A DNA stretch of 64,000 nucleotides from Acidobacteria bacterium SCN 69-37 (GCA_001724025.1 MEDJ01000006.1:62001-126000), one strand, 5' to 3'; shown: positions 31,019-39,972, counted from the stretch's first letter. The notes: generated from the letters alone by a model not told the origin. A program made the numbers and translations.

Positions 31019-32125
31019 TCAGTGCACGAGGGCCAGGAGACGCCCGGCGGCGCGATCGAGCGCGAATCGTCCGTCCTGCCAGGGCGTCCGCTGGCTGACA
31101 CGCGTCAGTCCCTGGACGTAGCCCCAGACCGAACGGGGATTCGACTCGTGCTGCTCCGCCACGGTGTACGCCTCCGTGGCCTGCTTGATCGACAGGTCGA
31201 CACGTTGCGCGACCATGTCAATCACCGCCTCGCGCGTCGAACCGAGCTCCTGGGTCGTGGCCCGCTGGAGCACGGTGCGGTCGGCGGACGGGTCGGCGTC
31301 GAGCGCCGCGCGGATCCCCTCGAGTGAAGTCGTCCACGCGTCCTGAATCGACGTCCCCACGTGTCGGCGCCGGAAGCCGGCCACGTGTTGGAACCCCCAG
31401 ATGATGTGATTCCCGCACACGGCGCGGAACAGGAACACATCGAGGGTCAAGGCGGCGGCGCCCACGTCGCTGTTCCGGAGGATGAACCCACGGAAGAGCC
31501 CGGCCTGGGTGGAGTCACTCGGGTCCTCGATATCGCGATTGCCATCGACGAGGAAGAGAAACATGTCCCGATCTCCCAGATAGGCGCCGGACGGAACTCG
31601 TTCGGCACCGAAGACGCCGTTCCTGTACCCGAGCGGCAAGTGCCAGGCCGGATGTGCAGACATGAGGTCGAGCACTCGGCCGGCCAGCTCGTCGTGGTGG
31701 ACCCGCGCGTACATCGTGGAGGTGATCGCGTGGACCGTCCGAGGGGCGTCGTGTTCGACGAAGAGCTGCTGCTCCTCGCGCCGGTGACGCCTGAGCCCGT
31801 AATTGATCGCGTCGGATGCGATCGCCGCAGGCAGGGTGCGGAGATACCTCGGCGGGGCGCCAGCGATGCCGGCGAGCTGCTCGAAGCTCCAGTGCGTCAG
31901 GCCCAGTCGCACGCCGAATGCGTCGTTGAGGACGAGCGCATCGGACGCCACGGCTTCGGTCCTGAGGTCTTTCGTGTCAATCGCTCGCGCGTTGATGCGC
32001 TCGCGACGGGTGCGTGCCGCGTCGTGCAGGGCGGCAACGCTCGAGTACCGTTCGTCGGGTGGCCTGGTGGCCCATTCCCGATGGGCGGTGTACGCAGAAA
32101 CAGCAGACACTAATGCTCCGTTCAT
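31019..32125 (-). CDS. DUF932 (phage/plasmid-like) protein
   Basis: 368 residues from an ATG behind AAGGAGCACACC. The DUF932 pattern shows as LNDAFGVRLGLTHWSFEQLAGIAGAPPRYLRTLP, STMYARVHHDEL, RDMFLFLVDGN, FRGFILRNSDVGAAALTLDVFLFRAVCGNHIIWG. These proteins are frequent on plasmids and conjugative elements and are suspected to act in replication or recombination. No function is established. A strong hairpin follows. Confidence 0.85.
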   Translation of the reverse strand: MNGALVSAVSAYTAHREWATRPPDERYSSVAALHDAARTRRERINARAIDTKDLRTEAVASDALVLNDAFGVRLGLTHWSFEQLAGIAGAPPRYLRTLPAAIASDAINYGLRRHRREEQQLFVEHDAPRTVHAITSTMYARVHHDELAGRVLDLMSAHPAWHLPLGYRNGVFGAERVPSGAYLGDRDMFLFLVDGNRDIEDPSDSTQAGLFRGFILRNSDVGAAALTLDVFLFRAVCGNHIIWGFQHVAGFRRRHVGTSIQDAWTTSLEGIRAALDADPSADRTVLQRATTQELGSTREAVIDMVAQRVDLSIKQATEAYTVAEQHESNPRSVWGYVQGLTRVSQRTPWQDGRFALDRAAGRLLALVH

Positions 32126-32172
32126 GGTGTGCTCCTTGTCAGTGCCCGGTGGGCGGTTGCGGGGAGGACGGG

Positions 32173-32218
32173 CTCCACGTCGCGGGACGACACGTGGAGG
32201 AGTGGCCAGGGCGGCCAC
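32173..32218. terminator. Two adjacent hairpins between mobile-element genes
   Basis: CTCCACGT (32173-32180) pairs with ACGTGGAG (32192-32199), and GTGGCC (32202-32207) with GGCCAC (32213-32218). They lie between the DUF932 gene start and the end of the 375-residue gene. Confidence 0.45.
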
Positions 32219-32289
32219 GGGAAAGGAACGAGACCCGAACGGGTTCAGCGCATCAGACGAGGGGTATGCGGTTCTCCTTGGAAGAGGGC

Positions 32290-33417
32290 CTACGCGTCTG
32301 GTGCGTGATATTCGCGCCGGAGCACCACGGCTCCGACGCTCTGGCTGACGACGAGCGTGTGCTGGATGAGACGGGGCGCCTTCGGATCGACGAGCCACGT
32401 CAGCTCGCGAACATGCAGCACAACACTCGCCGCGGGCACGGCGGCCTGCACTTCCTGCAGCTGCGCCCACTGTGCGGCCGTCGCGGTCGTGGCCTTCCGA
32501 CCGACGGACTTGAAGTCCGTGGGCGCAACGACCGCCTCCGCGTAGCGAGGTGACTGCCGCAGGAAAGCCTGGAGGCAACGTCCCCCGTCGCGCACGTAGC
32601 GCGGGTACGCGGCCAGCGACGCGAACGCCTGGTCGGTCATCGCTTCGATCGCCTCCTCCATCGGCAACAGGCCAGCGGCATGTCGGGCACGTTGCTCCGA
32701 GGATCCCTGTGTGGCGACCCAGGCAGCAATCGCTTGCTTCCGCTCTTCATGGACGCGCAGACCATCGGCGCGCTCTGTCTGCTTGCGGGCGCGGGCATTC
32801 TGCAGGTCGGCGCGGAACCGACGATGCGCCTCGGCCGGCACATCACGCGCCGGAAGGTCGTCGTCATGCGCGTCGAACTGGACGCGTCCCTGCGAGGTGA
32901 CCAGCACGCAGCGCTTCGGCGACGGTGATGGGTGCACCAGGGCGCGTTGACTGGGATCAGCCAGAAACGCCGCGGCAACCTCGTTGCGCCACTCGCGTTC
33001 GGAATCGCGCCGCTTCGTGCGCCCCGCGGAGCGCTCGGCTTGGTAGGCGCGGTCCAGTTCATGGTTGCGGGCGGCCTCGCTGAACAGTTGGTCGATGGTC
33101 GGCGGTGAGTCGTACGACGGTGGCTCTTCGATCCGCCGGATGCGCTGGCCTTCGTCGGCCTCGAAACGGGGGCTCAGCTTCAGCCGGGCCTCACCTCTGG
33201 CGTTGACCGCCACGAGGTGCAGCCGATTGGCCGGGACGGACACCCGGAGACGCTGCACCGCGTGTCCGTCGCCACCCTCGAGCAGCGACGCCTTTCGGCC
33301 CGTCTCCGATAGGTGATAAACCGCGGTCACAACCAGCGCACGACTGCTGTCGGTCATCGCCACGGGCGACGACGAGGCCAGTTCGGGGCGGCGGATGACG
33401 GTGGTGGCAGCTTCCAT
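32290..33417 (-). CDS. Large mobile-element protein of unknown function
   Basis: 375 residues from an ATG behind GAGGACCACGCC. The N-terminal third is mixed (ALVVTAVYHLSETGRKASLL, VSVPANRLHLVAVNARGEARL). The middle is strongly charged and helical (RAYQAERSAGRTKRRDSEREWRNE; RADLQNARARKQTERAD). The end has HVRELTWLVDPKAPRLIQHTLVV. It may bind nucleic acid, judging by basic helices, but I know no family. It sits between the DUF932 and second SpoVG-like genes, each separated by hairpins. Confidence 0.6.
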   Translation of the reverse strand: MEAATTVIRRPELASSSPVAMTDSSRALVVTAVYHLSETGRKASLLEGGDGHAVQRLRVSVPANRLHLVAVNARGEARLKLSPRFEADEGQRIRRIEEPPSYDSPPTIDQLFSEAARNHELDRAYQAERSAGRTKRRDSEREWRNEVAAAFLADPSQRALVHPSPSPKRCVLVTSQGRVQFDAHDDDLPARDVPAEAHRRFRADLQNARARKQTERADGLRVHEERKQAIAAWVATQGSSEQRARHAAGLLPMEEAIEAMTDQAFASLAAYPRYVRDGGRCLQAFLRQSPRYAEAVVAPTDFKSVGRKATTATAAQWAQLQEVQAAVPAASVVLHVRELTWLVDPKAPRLIQHTLVVSQSVGAVVLRREYHAPDA

Positions 33418-33506
33418 GGCGTGGTCCTCAGTGAGCCAAGAGTGAATCGGATGTCCGCCTGTCCACGAGGCGTCGTCGGACGGCTGCGTGGACGCGGCGG
33501 AGAGGG

Positions 33507-33539
33507 CCCAGGTGACGGCCCGAGGGCGCGTCACCTGGG
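33507..33539 (-). terminator. Strong nested hairpin after SpoVG-like gene 2
   Basis: CCCAGGTGACG (33507-33517) and CGTCACCTGGG (33529-33539) pair perfectly, and GCCC/GGGC pair inside the loop. It begins 13 bases past the stop of the leftward gene ending at 33552. Confidence 0.55.
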
Positions 33540-33551
33540 ATGCCTGAAGTG

Positions 33552-33872
33552 TCAGGCCTGAACGTCGGCGTTGTTGTACGCCTCGATGATCAGGTCCCGA
33601 ATCGCCTCCTGAGTGCTCACCTCTCCATTGGAGGGGCGAAGCAGCGCGAAGCTCCGGCGTTCTCCGTTGACCGAGTACTGCCGGGCGGGGAACGTCACGT
33701 TGCGCCCTCCGCCACGTCGTTCCCAGACGGCGAAGCCGACGAGTTTGAGTCCGTTGAAGGGACCCGCATCGGCTTCGAAGACCACCTCCGCGTCGGCGAG
33801 CTTCCCGGGAGGATTGCTCGCGGTATTGGGAAGGATCTTCACGGACACCACTGGTGTGCTGTGCTTGGACAT
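33552..33872 (-). CDS. SpoVG-like small protein, paralog 2
   Basis: 106 residues behind AAGGAGAGCACCA. It aligns along its whole length with the protein encoded at 29271-29597: VKILPN, PPGKLADAEVVF, GLKLVGFAVWERRGGGRNVTFPARQ, GERRSFALLRP, IRDLIIEAY. The SpoVG resemblance is the same as for paralog 1. Two copies on one element suggest distinct timing or partners. Confidence 0.55.
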   Translation of the reverse strand: MSKHSTPVVSVKILPNTASNPPGKLADAEVVFEADAGPFNGLKLVGFAVWERRGGGRNVTFPARQYSVNGERRSFALLRPSNGEVSTQEAIRDLIIEAYNNADVQA

Positions 33873-34299
33873 TGGTGCTCTCCTTGAACGCCGAGGATCG
33901 AAGACCGACGGCGTGGTTGCGTTCGCGCGGATCAGACTGATGCCACGGAACAGGGGCAGGACGTGCGACCCGACGGGTGCGCACGCGGTGACGGAACAAC
34001 CGTCTCAGACACTTAGATGAACGCGGGTTTGGGGCGGAATCTTTCCGGACCGCTCAATTGGCTATCGGACCGAGCGGAGTGGCTGTGCTCTTGGGACCTG
34101 AGGTTCGGGTGCGCTCGATGACACGGCGCGCAGCCGCCCGCCCTCGCCGCTGGGGGATGTGTGAGAGGCGGGGGGTGCGCCTTCGAGATCTGACCCAATA
34201 CATCCGTTGCCACATGGGTATTCCAGCGGGCTTTGGTGCCGAGCCGGCGATGTCTGAAGACCAGGCCGGGGTCCCGGCTCACTTGACAACATGCTCCAG
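33873..34299. other. Intergenic, no gene seen
   Basis: About 430 bases between the second SpoVG-like gene and the PglW-like remnant. Frames on both strands look random. The promoter of the 33552 gene should lie at its left end. Confidence 0.4.
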
Positions 34300-34499
34300 C
34301 TTCAGCAGCGCGACCTCCCGGTGCAAGGACGAGCAGGTCGACCTCACTGATCGTACCGTCGCCAGCGATGAACTCGAAGTTCGTCTAGGCGGGATAGACT
34401 TCCTAGTCAGGCAACCGCTGACGCACGAACTCCAACGTCTCTTCTTCCCAGGGGAACGAGGACTCGGTGATGACGAACCAGCGGAGGGGACAAGGGCAT
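34300..34499 (-). pseudogene. Remnant of the N-terminus of a PglW-like (NERD kinase) gene
   Basis: The minus strand reads LRWFVITESSFPWEEETLEF, VRQRLPD, TAG, EVYPA, TAG, TNFEFIAGDGTISEVDLLVLAP. This closely resembles the first 60 residues of PglW-type NERD-domain kinases of phage-defence loci, which begin with an ITES-FPWE segment and the nuclease-related EFI-DDG-EVDLLV strand pair. Two in-frame TAG codons and loss of the rest show decay. It is 9 bases beyond the AIPR gene. The match is from memory. Confidence 0.5.
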
Positions 34500-34508
34500 T
34501 GGGGAAGG

Positions 34509-36278
34509 CTACTGCAGCTTCTTGTGTACCCAGCCCCACCGTTTGTAAGCCAGAGCCATCGACTTCTCGAAGGCCCGATCCGTCCTGAGGAAGCTCAGAT
34601 TCTCCTCAGCTACCTTGTCGGCATAGTCTTTGTCGGTCAGGAGTTCAGAAAGCAACACGCGGACACGCGTGGTGGCAATCCGCGTCACGAGTTCGCTGTA
34701 GTCGGCCGGTACGGAAATGGACGTGCCGTGCTTCTCTGCCACTTCCTCGAGATTCTTCTCGTTCAGCAAGCCTTGGCAGACGAGTGCCCACAACAGGTTG
34801 CGGGCCCTCGACACGAACCAGTACTTGTTCTGGCCCTTCTGCTCGATCTCCTTCGTCAACTTGCGCAGACGAAACTGCACCTTGTAGCAGAGAAGGACGT
34901 GGCGAGAGTCAGCCTGAAGCCTGCCCCTTCGAAAGACCTGGCTGTACATCTTCTCGTCTTCGAATACGCGACGCATCTCCGATAGACGGCTGATCAGACC
35001 GTCGGTCAAAAGGAACGTCTGGGTCAGCTTCAGCAGATGAATGGGCTTGCCGTCCTCTTTGATTCCGTATTCGTCGAGATCCTCTGTGCTCAACTGATCG
35101 AATGCATTGTCCTGCCGCTCGTAAAAGATCGAGAGATCCGTCTGAAACTTCTCCTGCAGCTCGACCTGGATAAGGTCATTGGCGTGCAGGTTCCAGGGCT
35201 CCACCGGATTCTGACGGTTGTTGTTGATGGTAACGCTGGTGACAAACTGATCGTCGGCCTGCGTGATGACCCGACACATGAGCCGTATGGCATCGAGGCG
35301 ATCCCGCCCGTCATCGAGGCGGCGGTCTTCCTTCGCGCTTTCGAGGAACGACGCGGTGGTGGTCACGGTCTGCGCTCCGTTCAAGAGGCGCGGCGAGACG
35401 AGGACGTACTTGCCGTCTCGCTTCTCGAAGCGCTCGGCATAAAGCGTGATGCCGTTGTGATTAAACGCAAACACATCCGGCGACTCAACGGCGTCGATAA
35501 CAATGCGCCTCAGTGCTCTACCGATCGCCCGATTGACCGCCTCCCCCTCGCCGAGTCCGTAGCGAATGTTGCGATCGAAGAAGCGCGGTCCGATCTGCCG
35601 GCGCATCTGCACCAGATCGACCAGACGAATGAAGCCCACTTTCATCTGTTCGCCACCGGGACCGGCAATCTCCAGCAGTGAGTCCAGCTCGACCGAAAAG
35701 CTCCGGGCGGTCGGCGCGGCCGTTGGCGGACCGCCGACACGCCCGCTGGCCGAGCGGTACTCGATCACGAGGCGTACTTCACGGCCGAAAAACTCGTCCA
35801 CCAGGAAGCGTCTGTTTTCCAGGTCTTCCCGGAGCCGCTCGAGAACAGGACTTCTCTCAGCCTCTTCAGGGTCTCCGAGGAAGACGAATCTGATGCAGAC
35901 TTGATCGATCAGAGCCCGATTCTCGTTGATGCATGCGCTAAGCTGAAGTAACAGCTGGTTCTTGGCTGTGTCCTTGTTCGGCTCGGCGAAGATGCGCTGA
36001 AGACCGATGTCCTTGAGACGCTGGAGCGACTGCTTGAAAAGGCCGACAGACTTCGAGTATTTGAACTGAAAGAGGTAAAGGTTCCGTTGATCGCGGTCGA
36101 AATGGAACCCATCAATTCCATAGTCATTCCCGCCAAACGCCACGCAGTTCACTGCCCGTTCGCGGACTACGTTGTACTCGTTCTCCAGATAGAGAAGGCC
36201 GAAGTAGTCTTCACGCACGCCTCCGCACGCGCGACGTAGGTCCGAGAATGCCTGGTCAATGAGCCTGTCAGTGATCAC
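34509..36278 (-). CDS. AIPR-family abortive-infection protein with Mrr-like nuclease motif
   Basis: 589 residues. The middle and C-terminal parts match AIPR (abortive infection phage resistance) proteins: DVFAFNHNGITLYAERFEK, LLNGAQTVTTTASFLES, SVTINNNRQNPVEPWNLHANDLIQVELQEKF. The N-terminal region has GNDYGIDGFHFDRDQRNLYLFQFKYSK, giving D56 and Q71-F-K73, the D...QxK form of the PD-(D/E)XK nuclease site as in Mrr. It likely senses infection and cuts nucleic acid. It stands alone. GC content is lower than its neighbours, which suggests separate acquisition. Confidence 0.85.
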   Translation of the reverse strand: MITDRLIDQAFSDLRRACGGVREDYFGLLYLENEYNVVRERAVNCVAFGGNDYGIDGFHFDRDQRNLYLFQFKYSKSVGLFKQSLQRLKDIGLQRIFAEPNKDTAKNQLLLQLSACINENRALIDQVCIRFVFLGDPEEAERSPVLERLREDLENRRFLVDEFFGREVRLVIEYRSASGRVGGPPTAAPTARSFSVELDSLLEIAGPGGEQMKVGFIRLVDLVQMRRQIGPRFFDRNIRYGLGEGEAVNRAIGRALRRIVIDAVESPDVFAFNHNGITLYAERFEKRDGKYVLVSPRLLNGAQTVTTTASFLESAKEDRRLDDGRDRLDAIRLMCRVITQADDQFVTSVTINNNRQNPVEPWNLHANDLIQVELQEKFQTDLSIFYERQDNAFDQLSTEDLDEYGIKEDGKPIHLLKLTQTFLLTDGLISRLSEMRRVFEDEKMYSQVFRRGRLQADSRHVLLCYKVQFRLRKLTKEIEQKGQNKYWFVSRARNLLWALVCQGLLNEKNLEEVAEKHGTSISVPADYSELVTRIATTRVRVLLSELLTDKDYADKVAEENLSFLRTDRAFEKSMALAYKRWGWVHKKLQ

Positions 36279-36633
36279 TTGTTGTCCTCATTCCCACTTC
36301 GTTGTCTGCAGGGAATCGTTGCAGTGCTTTGACAGCCAAGAGAACACGCGATGCGGCCCCCTGCAGCTGCACCTGAGGCCACGCGGACTGCCTCGGTCTG
36401 GTCGTCCCGCCAACCGCACCGATCTACTCGTCTGTTGCTCCCAGTCAGCGCTTTCAAATTGTCGAGATTCTATCTCGGCATATCGTGATCCCAGCCGCTG
36501 ACAGCCCAGGTCCTACGCAGTTTGTTCGCCAGAGTGCGAAGGGGAGGGACGCGAGCGACAGTATGGACGGCCTCGACGCGCGGGCGGCGCCGGTCGAATC
36601 GACTGGAGCTTCGGCGGGGTCAGGAAAGCGCGC
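36279..36633. other. Intergenic, no gene seen
   Basis: About 350 bases between the AIPR gene start and the end of the second ParB-like gene. It must carry the AIPR promoter. No repeat, hairpin or small gene stood out. Confidence 0.4.
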
Positions 36634-37530
36634 TCACGCGGTGGTCCCTTGGTCCAGTGAACTCGCCGCCACGACTGTTTGAAGCTCGGTCAGGAACTCA
36701 GCATGGCGTTTCTGCAGGTAGCGGCAGATTCTCGGATTGGCGAGCAGTTTGGCCAGATAGCCTGAAGCGATCACGAGATTCAGGACGTCATCGCCGTACC
36801 TGGACTCGACGCTTTTGACGTCTTCCTGAAGAGCGTCCATCTCGCGTTCCATCCGGGCCATCTGCTCAGGTGTAAGGCCGCCTACCTTCTTGGGTTGATC
36901 CGAGTTCACGAGCTGAGATTGCTTGGTAGCGGCGAGCAGCGCGCGGGCGTAGCTGGCCGAGAAATTGGCGGCCGTGATCATCAATTCGGCCGCCTCGATC
37001 TGTCGTCCGGGTTTCATCTTCCGAAGAGCACCGAAGATGGTCGCGTTCGCCACCCGCTCCTTGAGCAAGTCCACGACTTCCGGGCAGATGCCGATGAGCA
37101 TCGTGCGCCGTCGCTGGATGCCCCGCACATCCAGGTTGAGGGCTTTCGCCAGCCGCTCCTCGGACACACCTCGCTCGAGCGCACGAACGATCATCAGGTG
37201 CTCCTGAATCGGCGCTAGCCTGTTGATCCGCTTGTTGTAGGTGAACGCTTCGTCGTCGGTAGCTACCAGGCAGGTCACGGTCGCGACGCCTGCCTCTGCC
37301 AAGGCGGCGTGGCGCAAGTGCCCGTCGAGCAGCATGAAGCGATCCATCTCGGTCTTCGAGCGGGCAACGACGATCGGCTCGATGACGCCAACCGCCGCAA
37401 TCGACGCGGCGATCTGGCGATACTTACTGGACGTCCTGATGGCCGGAGATACTGCCTTCAAGGGCAGGATCGCGGCCATCGACAACTGAACGGTGTGTGA
37501 CTCAAATGCGGGCACGACACGCGTCGACAT
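36634..37530 (-). CDS. ParB/RepB-like partition protein 2
   Basis: 298 residues. A ParB/Srx-type N-terminal domain (SKYRQIAASIAAVGVIEPIVV, LLDGHLRHAALAEAG) is followed by a helix-turn-helix (SEERLAKALNLDVRGIQRRRTML) and a RepB-type C-terminal region (GRQIEAAELMITAANFSASYARALLAAT). ParB proteins bind DNA sites, and many use CTP to slide. No parA is nearby. It is four bases downstream of the other ParB-like gene, third in an operon headed by a serine recombinase. Confidence 0.85.
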   Translation of the reverse strand: MSTRVVPAFESHTVQLSMAAILPLKAVSPAIRTSSKYRQIAASIAAVGVIEPIVVARSKTEMDRFMLLDGHLRHAALAEAGVATVTCLVATDDEAFTYNKRINRLAPIQEHLMIVRALERGVSEERLAKALNLDVRGIQRRRTMLIGICPEVVDLLKERVANATIFGALRKMKPGRQIEAAELMITAANFSASYARALLAATKQSQLVNSDQPKKVGGLTPEQMARMEREMDALQEDVKSVESRYGDDVLNLVIASGYLAKLLANPRICRYLQKRHAEFLTELQTVVAASSLDQGTTA

Positions 37531-37534
37531 CAGT

Positions 37535-38428
37535 TCACCTCGCGACCCGAACGCGCTCGGCGAGAGGCCGCGGAAGGTTGTTCAGCCCCTCCGCTTGCAG
37601 CAGCGTCACGAAGTCCTCGTCGTCGAGAAGGCGTCGCATGGTGTTCACGACGAATAAGAGCCGACGCTGGCTGAGGTTTGCCCGTCTGACCAGCAGCTTC
37701 TGTCGCTCGGTCTCCTTTCTGTAGGCCCGGACGAGGGAGTCGGCGGACACGCGTTTCCGTGCGCTCGGGCGCTCGCGGCCGTTCTGTCCGAGGCCCTTTC
37801 CATTCGCCCGCCGTTGTTCGATGATCCCCCGGATGGCCAACACCTGATTGCCTGGAAGGGACCGCTGCTCGTACGCCTCCGTCAGCGCCAACTGCACATC
37901 GGCCTCGGGTGCCTTCGCGATCTCCATGGCAATCGTCGCCGGTACGACACCCCGGTCTACGGCGGCGAGCAGACGGTTCTCGCCATGGTCGAGCAGGTAG
38001 CAGATTGCCGAAATGTACTCGTCGCTGAACGCCGTCTTGATGGCGATCTCGGTGATCGAGTAGCCGCGTCCCCGCAGATCGCCAATCTGTCGCATCAGGT
38101 CAAGTGGGGAATGCTGTCGACGGGCCAGATTTTCGACAAGGCTCATGACAAAGCAGTCTTCTTCGGATGCCTCCACGACGACGGCGCTGATTTCCGTCTC
38201 GCCGAGCGCCACAAACGCTTCAAGGCGCCCCTGTCCGCACACGAGGTCGTAGCCGTGCCGCCCTTGTCTCTGGCAGACCGTGATCGGCCTCTTCAGACCG
38301 AGTTGGCGGATGCTGGTAACCAGCTCGTTGAAGACCCGCCGGTTGCGGGCCCGGGGATTCATCACCGCAATTGCTGCAATCGGAATGAGCCGAACCCCTC
38401 CAGTGGTCTCAGTCGAGGTGATGGTCAT
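37535..38428 (-). CDS. ParB/RepB-like partition protein 1
   Basis: 297 residues. ParB N-terminal signature VFNELVTSIRQLGLKRPITV, DLVCGQGRLEAFVALGE and SLVENLARRQHSPLDLMRQI, then a helix-turn-helix (GYSITEIAIKTAFSDEYISAI) and a basic C-terminal coil (RAYRKETERQKLLVRRANLSQRRLLF). The start overlaps the recombinase stop in ATGA, so translation is coupled. It is clearly different in sequence from the second ParB, so the two are probably non-redundant. Confidence 0.86.
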   Translation of the reverse strand: MTITSTETTGGVRLIPIAAIAVMNPRARNRRVFNELVTSIRQLGLKRPITVCQRQGRHGYDLVCGQGRLEAFVALGETEISAVVVEASEEDCFVMSLVENLARRQHSPLDLMRQIGDLRGRGYSITEIAIKTAFSDEYISAICYLLDHGENRLLAAVDRGVVPATIAMEIAKAPEADVQLALTEAYEQRSLPGNQVLAIRGIIEQRRANGKGLGQNGRERPSARKRVSADSLVRAYRKETERQKLLVRRANLSQRRLLFVVNTMRRLLDDEDFVTLLQAEGLNNLPRPLAERVRVAR

Positions 38429-39972
38429 GCGACCCTTCCGATCGCCGTCCGCGAGGCGAGGTAGAAGAACGGCTCGAGCGAATCGTAGCGGAAGCTATCC
38501 AGGTCCAGACCGTTCTCATCGCGGAGGCGGAGAGGGCCGGCCGGCACGCCCAGACGAGGCAAGAGGTAGTAGTCGAGTGCCGATTGGTTCGCGAGATCCA
38601 TCCGAACGGCCACCGTGATATCCGGTCGAAGACTCGCGTCCAGTCGAATGGTCCAACGCCGGGCGCCTGATGGGAGTTCAACGCAACGGCTGATAACCAC
38701 CGAAGTGGTGAACTCGCCGTTCACGGTCAGCAGGTCGGTAGTCGGGTCCACGTCCACTTCTCCCCCACCGCTGCGGATGGACGCGACGGCGTCCGCCACG
38801 ACATGTGGATGCATGGCGCGTAGCGCGCGATTGACCTCGACGTATCGAAAGTCGCGCTCCGGGTTGTACCCGACGAGTTCGTATGCCCTCAAGAGACTGC
38901 CGAAGCGACATCGGTAGGCGGAACTGGACGGCAGGTCGTCCTGCTCGTCGATGACGAGGGCGGACAAGCGCCCGACGTTCTGAAGCAGAACCGAAAGTCG
39001 GCCGAGCATGTCCTGATCCGAGTATCTCTTGGAGCGCTCAGCGATGATCTGTTGAACGGTGCCGTAGACAGCCTGATTCACGACGCCTGGGAAAGCGCCC
39101 TCGGCACGAACCCACATATCGGGAGGATTAGAGACCCGATTCTTCTTCAGTTTGAACGACGTCCGATTGTAGAGGTTGTTGCCGATGTACTTCTCGTTGG
39201 TGAGGACCTGATGCACCGTTCCACGTGTCCAGGGCCGCTTCAGGTCTGTCGTTCGATCCTCGCGGTTCAGCAGGTCTGCAATCTGCTGCTCCGAGTGGTC
39301 CTCGAGAAAGAGGCGGTACATGCGGCGGACCGTTTCCACCTCGTCGATCGGTCCCTGCACGAGGACCACTCGATCGGTCTGAATGCTCTTCTGGACGCCA
39401 ATCGCCAACTCGCCCTTGGGCGTTCGATGCTCATCGATCAATTGCCGGCGCAACCCGTAGCCGGCGAGTCCACCCTGCCTGAATCCCAGAGTGATGAGCC
39501 GGCACTGCCCCGTGAACACCTTCGCGGACAGCTCCCGACTGTACTCACCCGCCATTGCCCGCTTCATGCTCTTGATGATGGTCGCGCTCAGGCTGCCGTC
39601 GTTCTCGAACTGCTCAGCACAGTAGTGCACGATGATTCCTGCCTCTTTGCAGAGGTATTCGTAGTAGGCGCTCTCATCCGCGTCCTGGAAACGGCCCCAG
39701 CGGCTGACGTCGTAGACCAGGACGGCAGTGAAGTCGGCACGGCCTGATCGAACATCGTCGATCAGTTGCTTGAGGGCATCACGTCCATCCAGGCGAAGCC
39801 CGCTCTTGCCGTGGTCGGCATACGTCCGCACGATTTCGAAGCCCCGGTCGCCCGCGAACCTTCTGATGATCTCCGCCTGATTCTCGGTGGAGTACTTCTG
39901 GTGCTCCGTGGACATGCGCACGTACTCCGCAGCTTTGACAGACAGGCCTTGCGCTCCGGTCGCTTCAGTCAT
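38425..39972 (-). CDS. Large serine recombinase
   Basis: 515 residues. The resolvase/invertase catalytic domain opens with AAEYVRMSTEHQKYSTENQ, placing the nucleophile at S21, followed by RPxxxD-like FTAVLVYDVSRWGRFQD. The Recombinase domain (AGYGLRRQLIDEH, NREDRTTDLKRPWTRGTVHQVLTNEKYIGNN) follows. Instead of the usual zinc-ribbon and coiled coil, the C-terminal 150 residues form an unfamiliar region. It cuts and religates DNA at specific sites. It heads an operon with two ParB-like genes. Confidence 0.88.
   Translation of the reverse strand: MTEATGAQGLSVKAAEYVRMSTEHQKYSTENQAEIIRRFAGDRGFEIVRTYADHGKSGLRLDGRDALKQLIDDVRSGRADFTAVLVYDVSRWGRFQDADESAYYEYLCKEAGIIVHYCAEQFENDGSLSATIIKSMKRAMAGEYSRELSAKVFTGQCRLITLGFRQGGLAGYGLRRQLIDEHRTPKGELAIGVQKSIQTDRVVLVQGPIDEVETVRRMYRLFLEDHSEQQIADLLNREDRTTDLKRPWTRGTVHQVLTNEKYIGNNLYNRTSFKLKKNRVSNPPDMWVRAEGAFPGVVNQAVYGTVQQIIAERSKRYSDQDMLGRLSVLLQNVGRLSALVIDEQDDLPSSSAYRCRFGSLLRAYELVGYNPERDFRYVEVNRALRAMHPHVVADAVASIRSGGGEVDVDPTTDLLTVNGEFTTSVVISRCVELPSGARRWTIRLDASLRPDITVAVRMDLANQSALDYYLLPRLGVPAGPLRLRDENGLDLDSFRYDSLEPFFYLASRTAIGRVA

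Noticed and set aside
34058-34588. Rightward open frame of 176 codons
   Set aside because: It runs antisense through the PglW-like remnant and into the AIPR gene end, has no family features, and looks like GC-driven openness.
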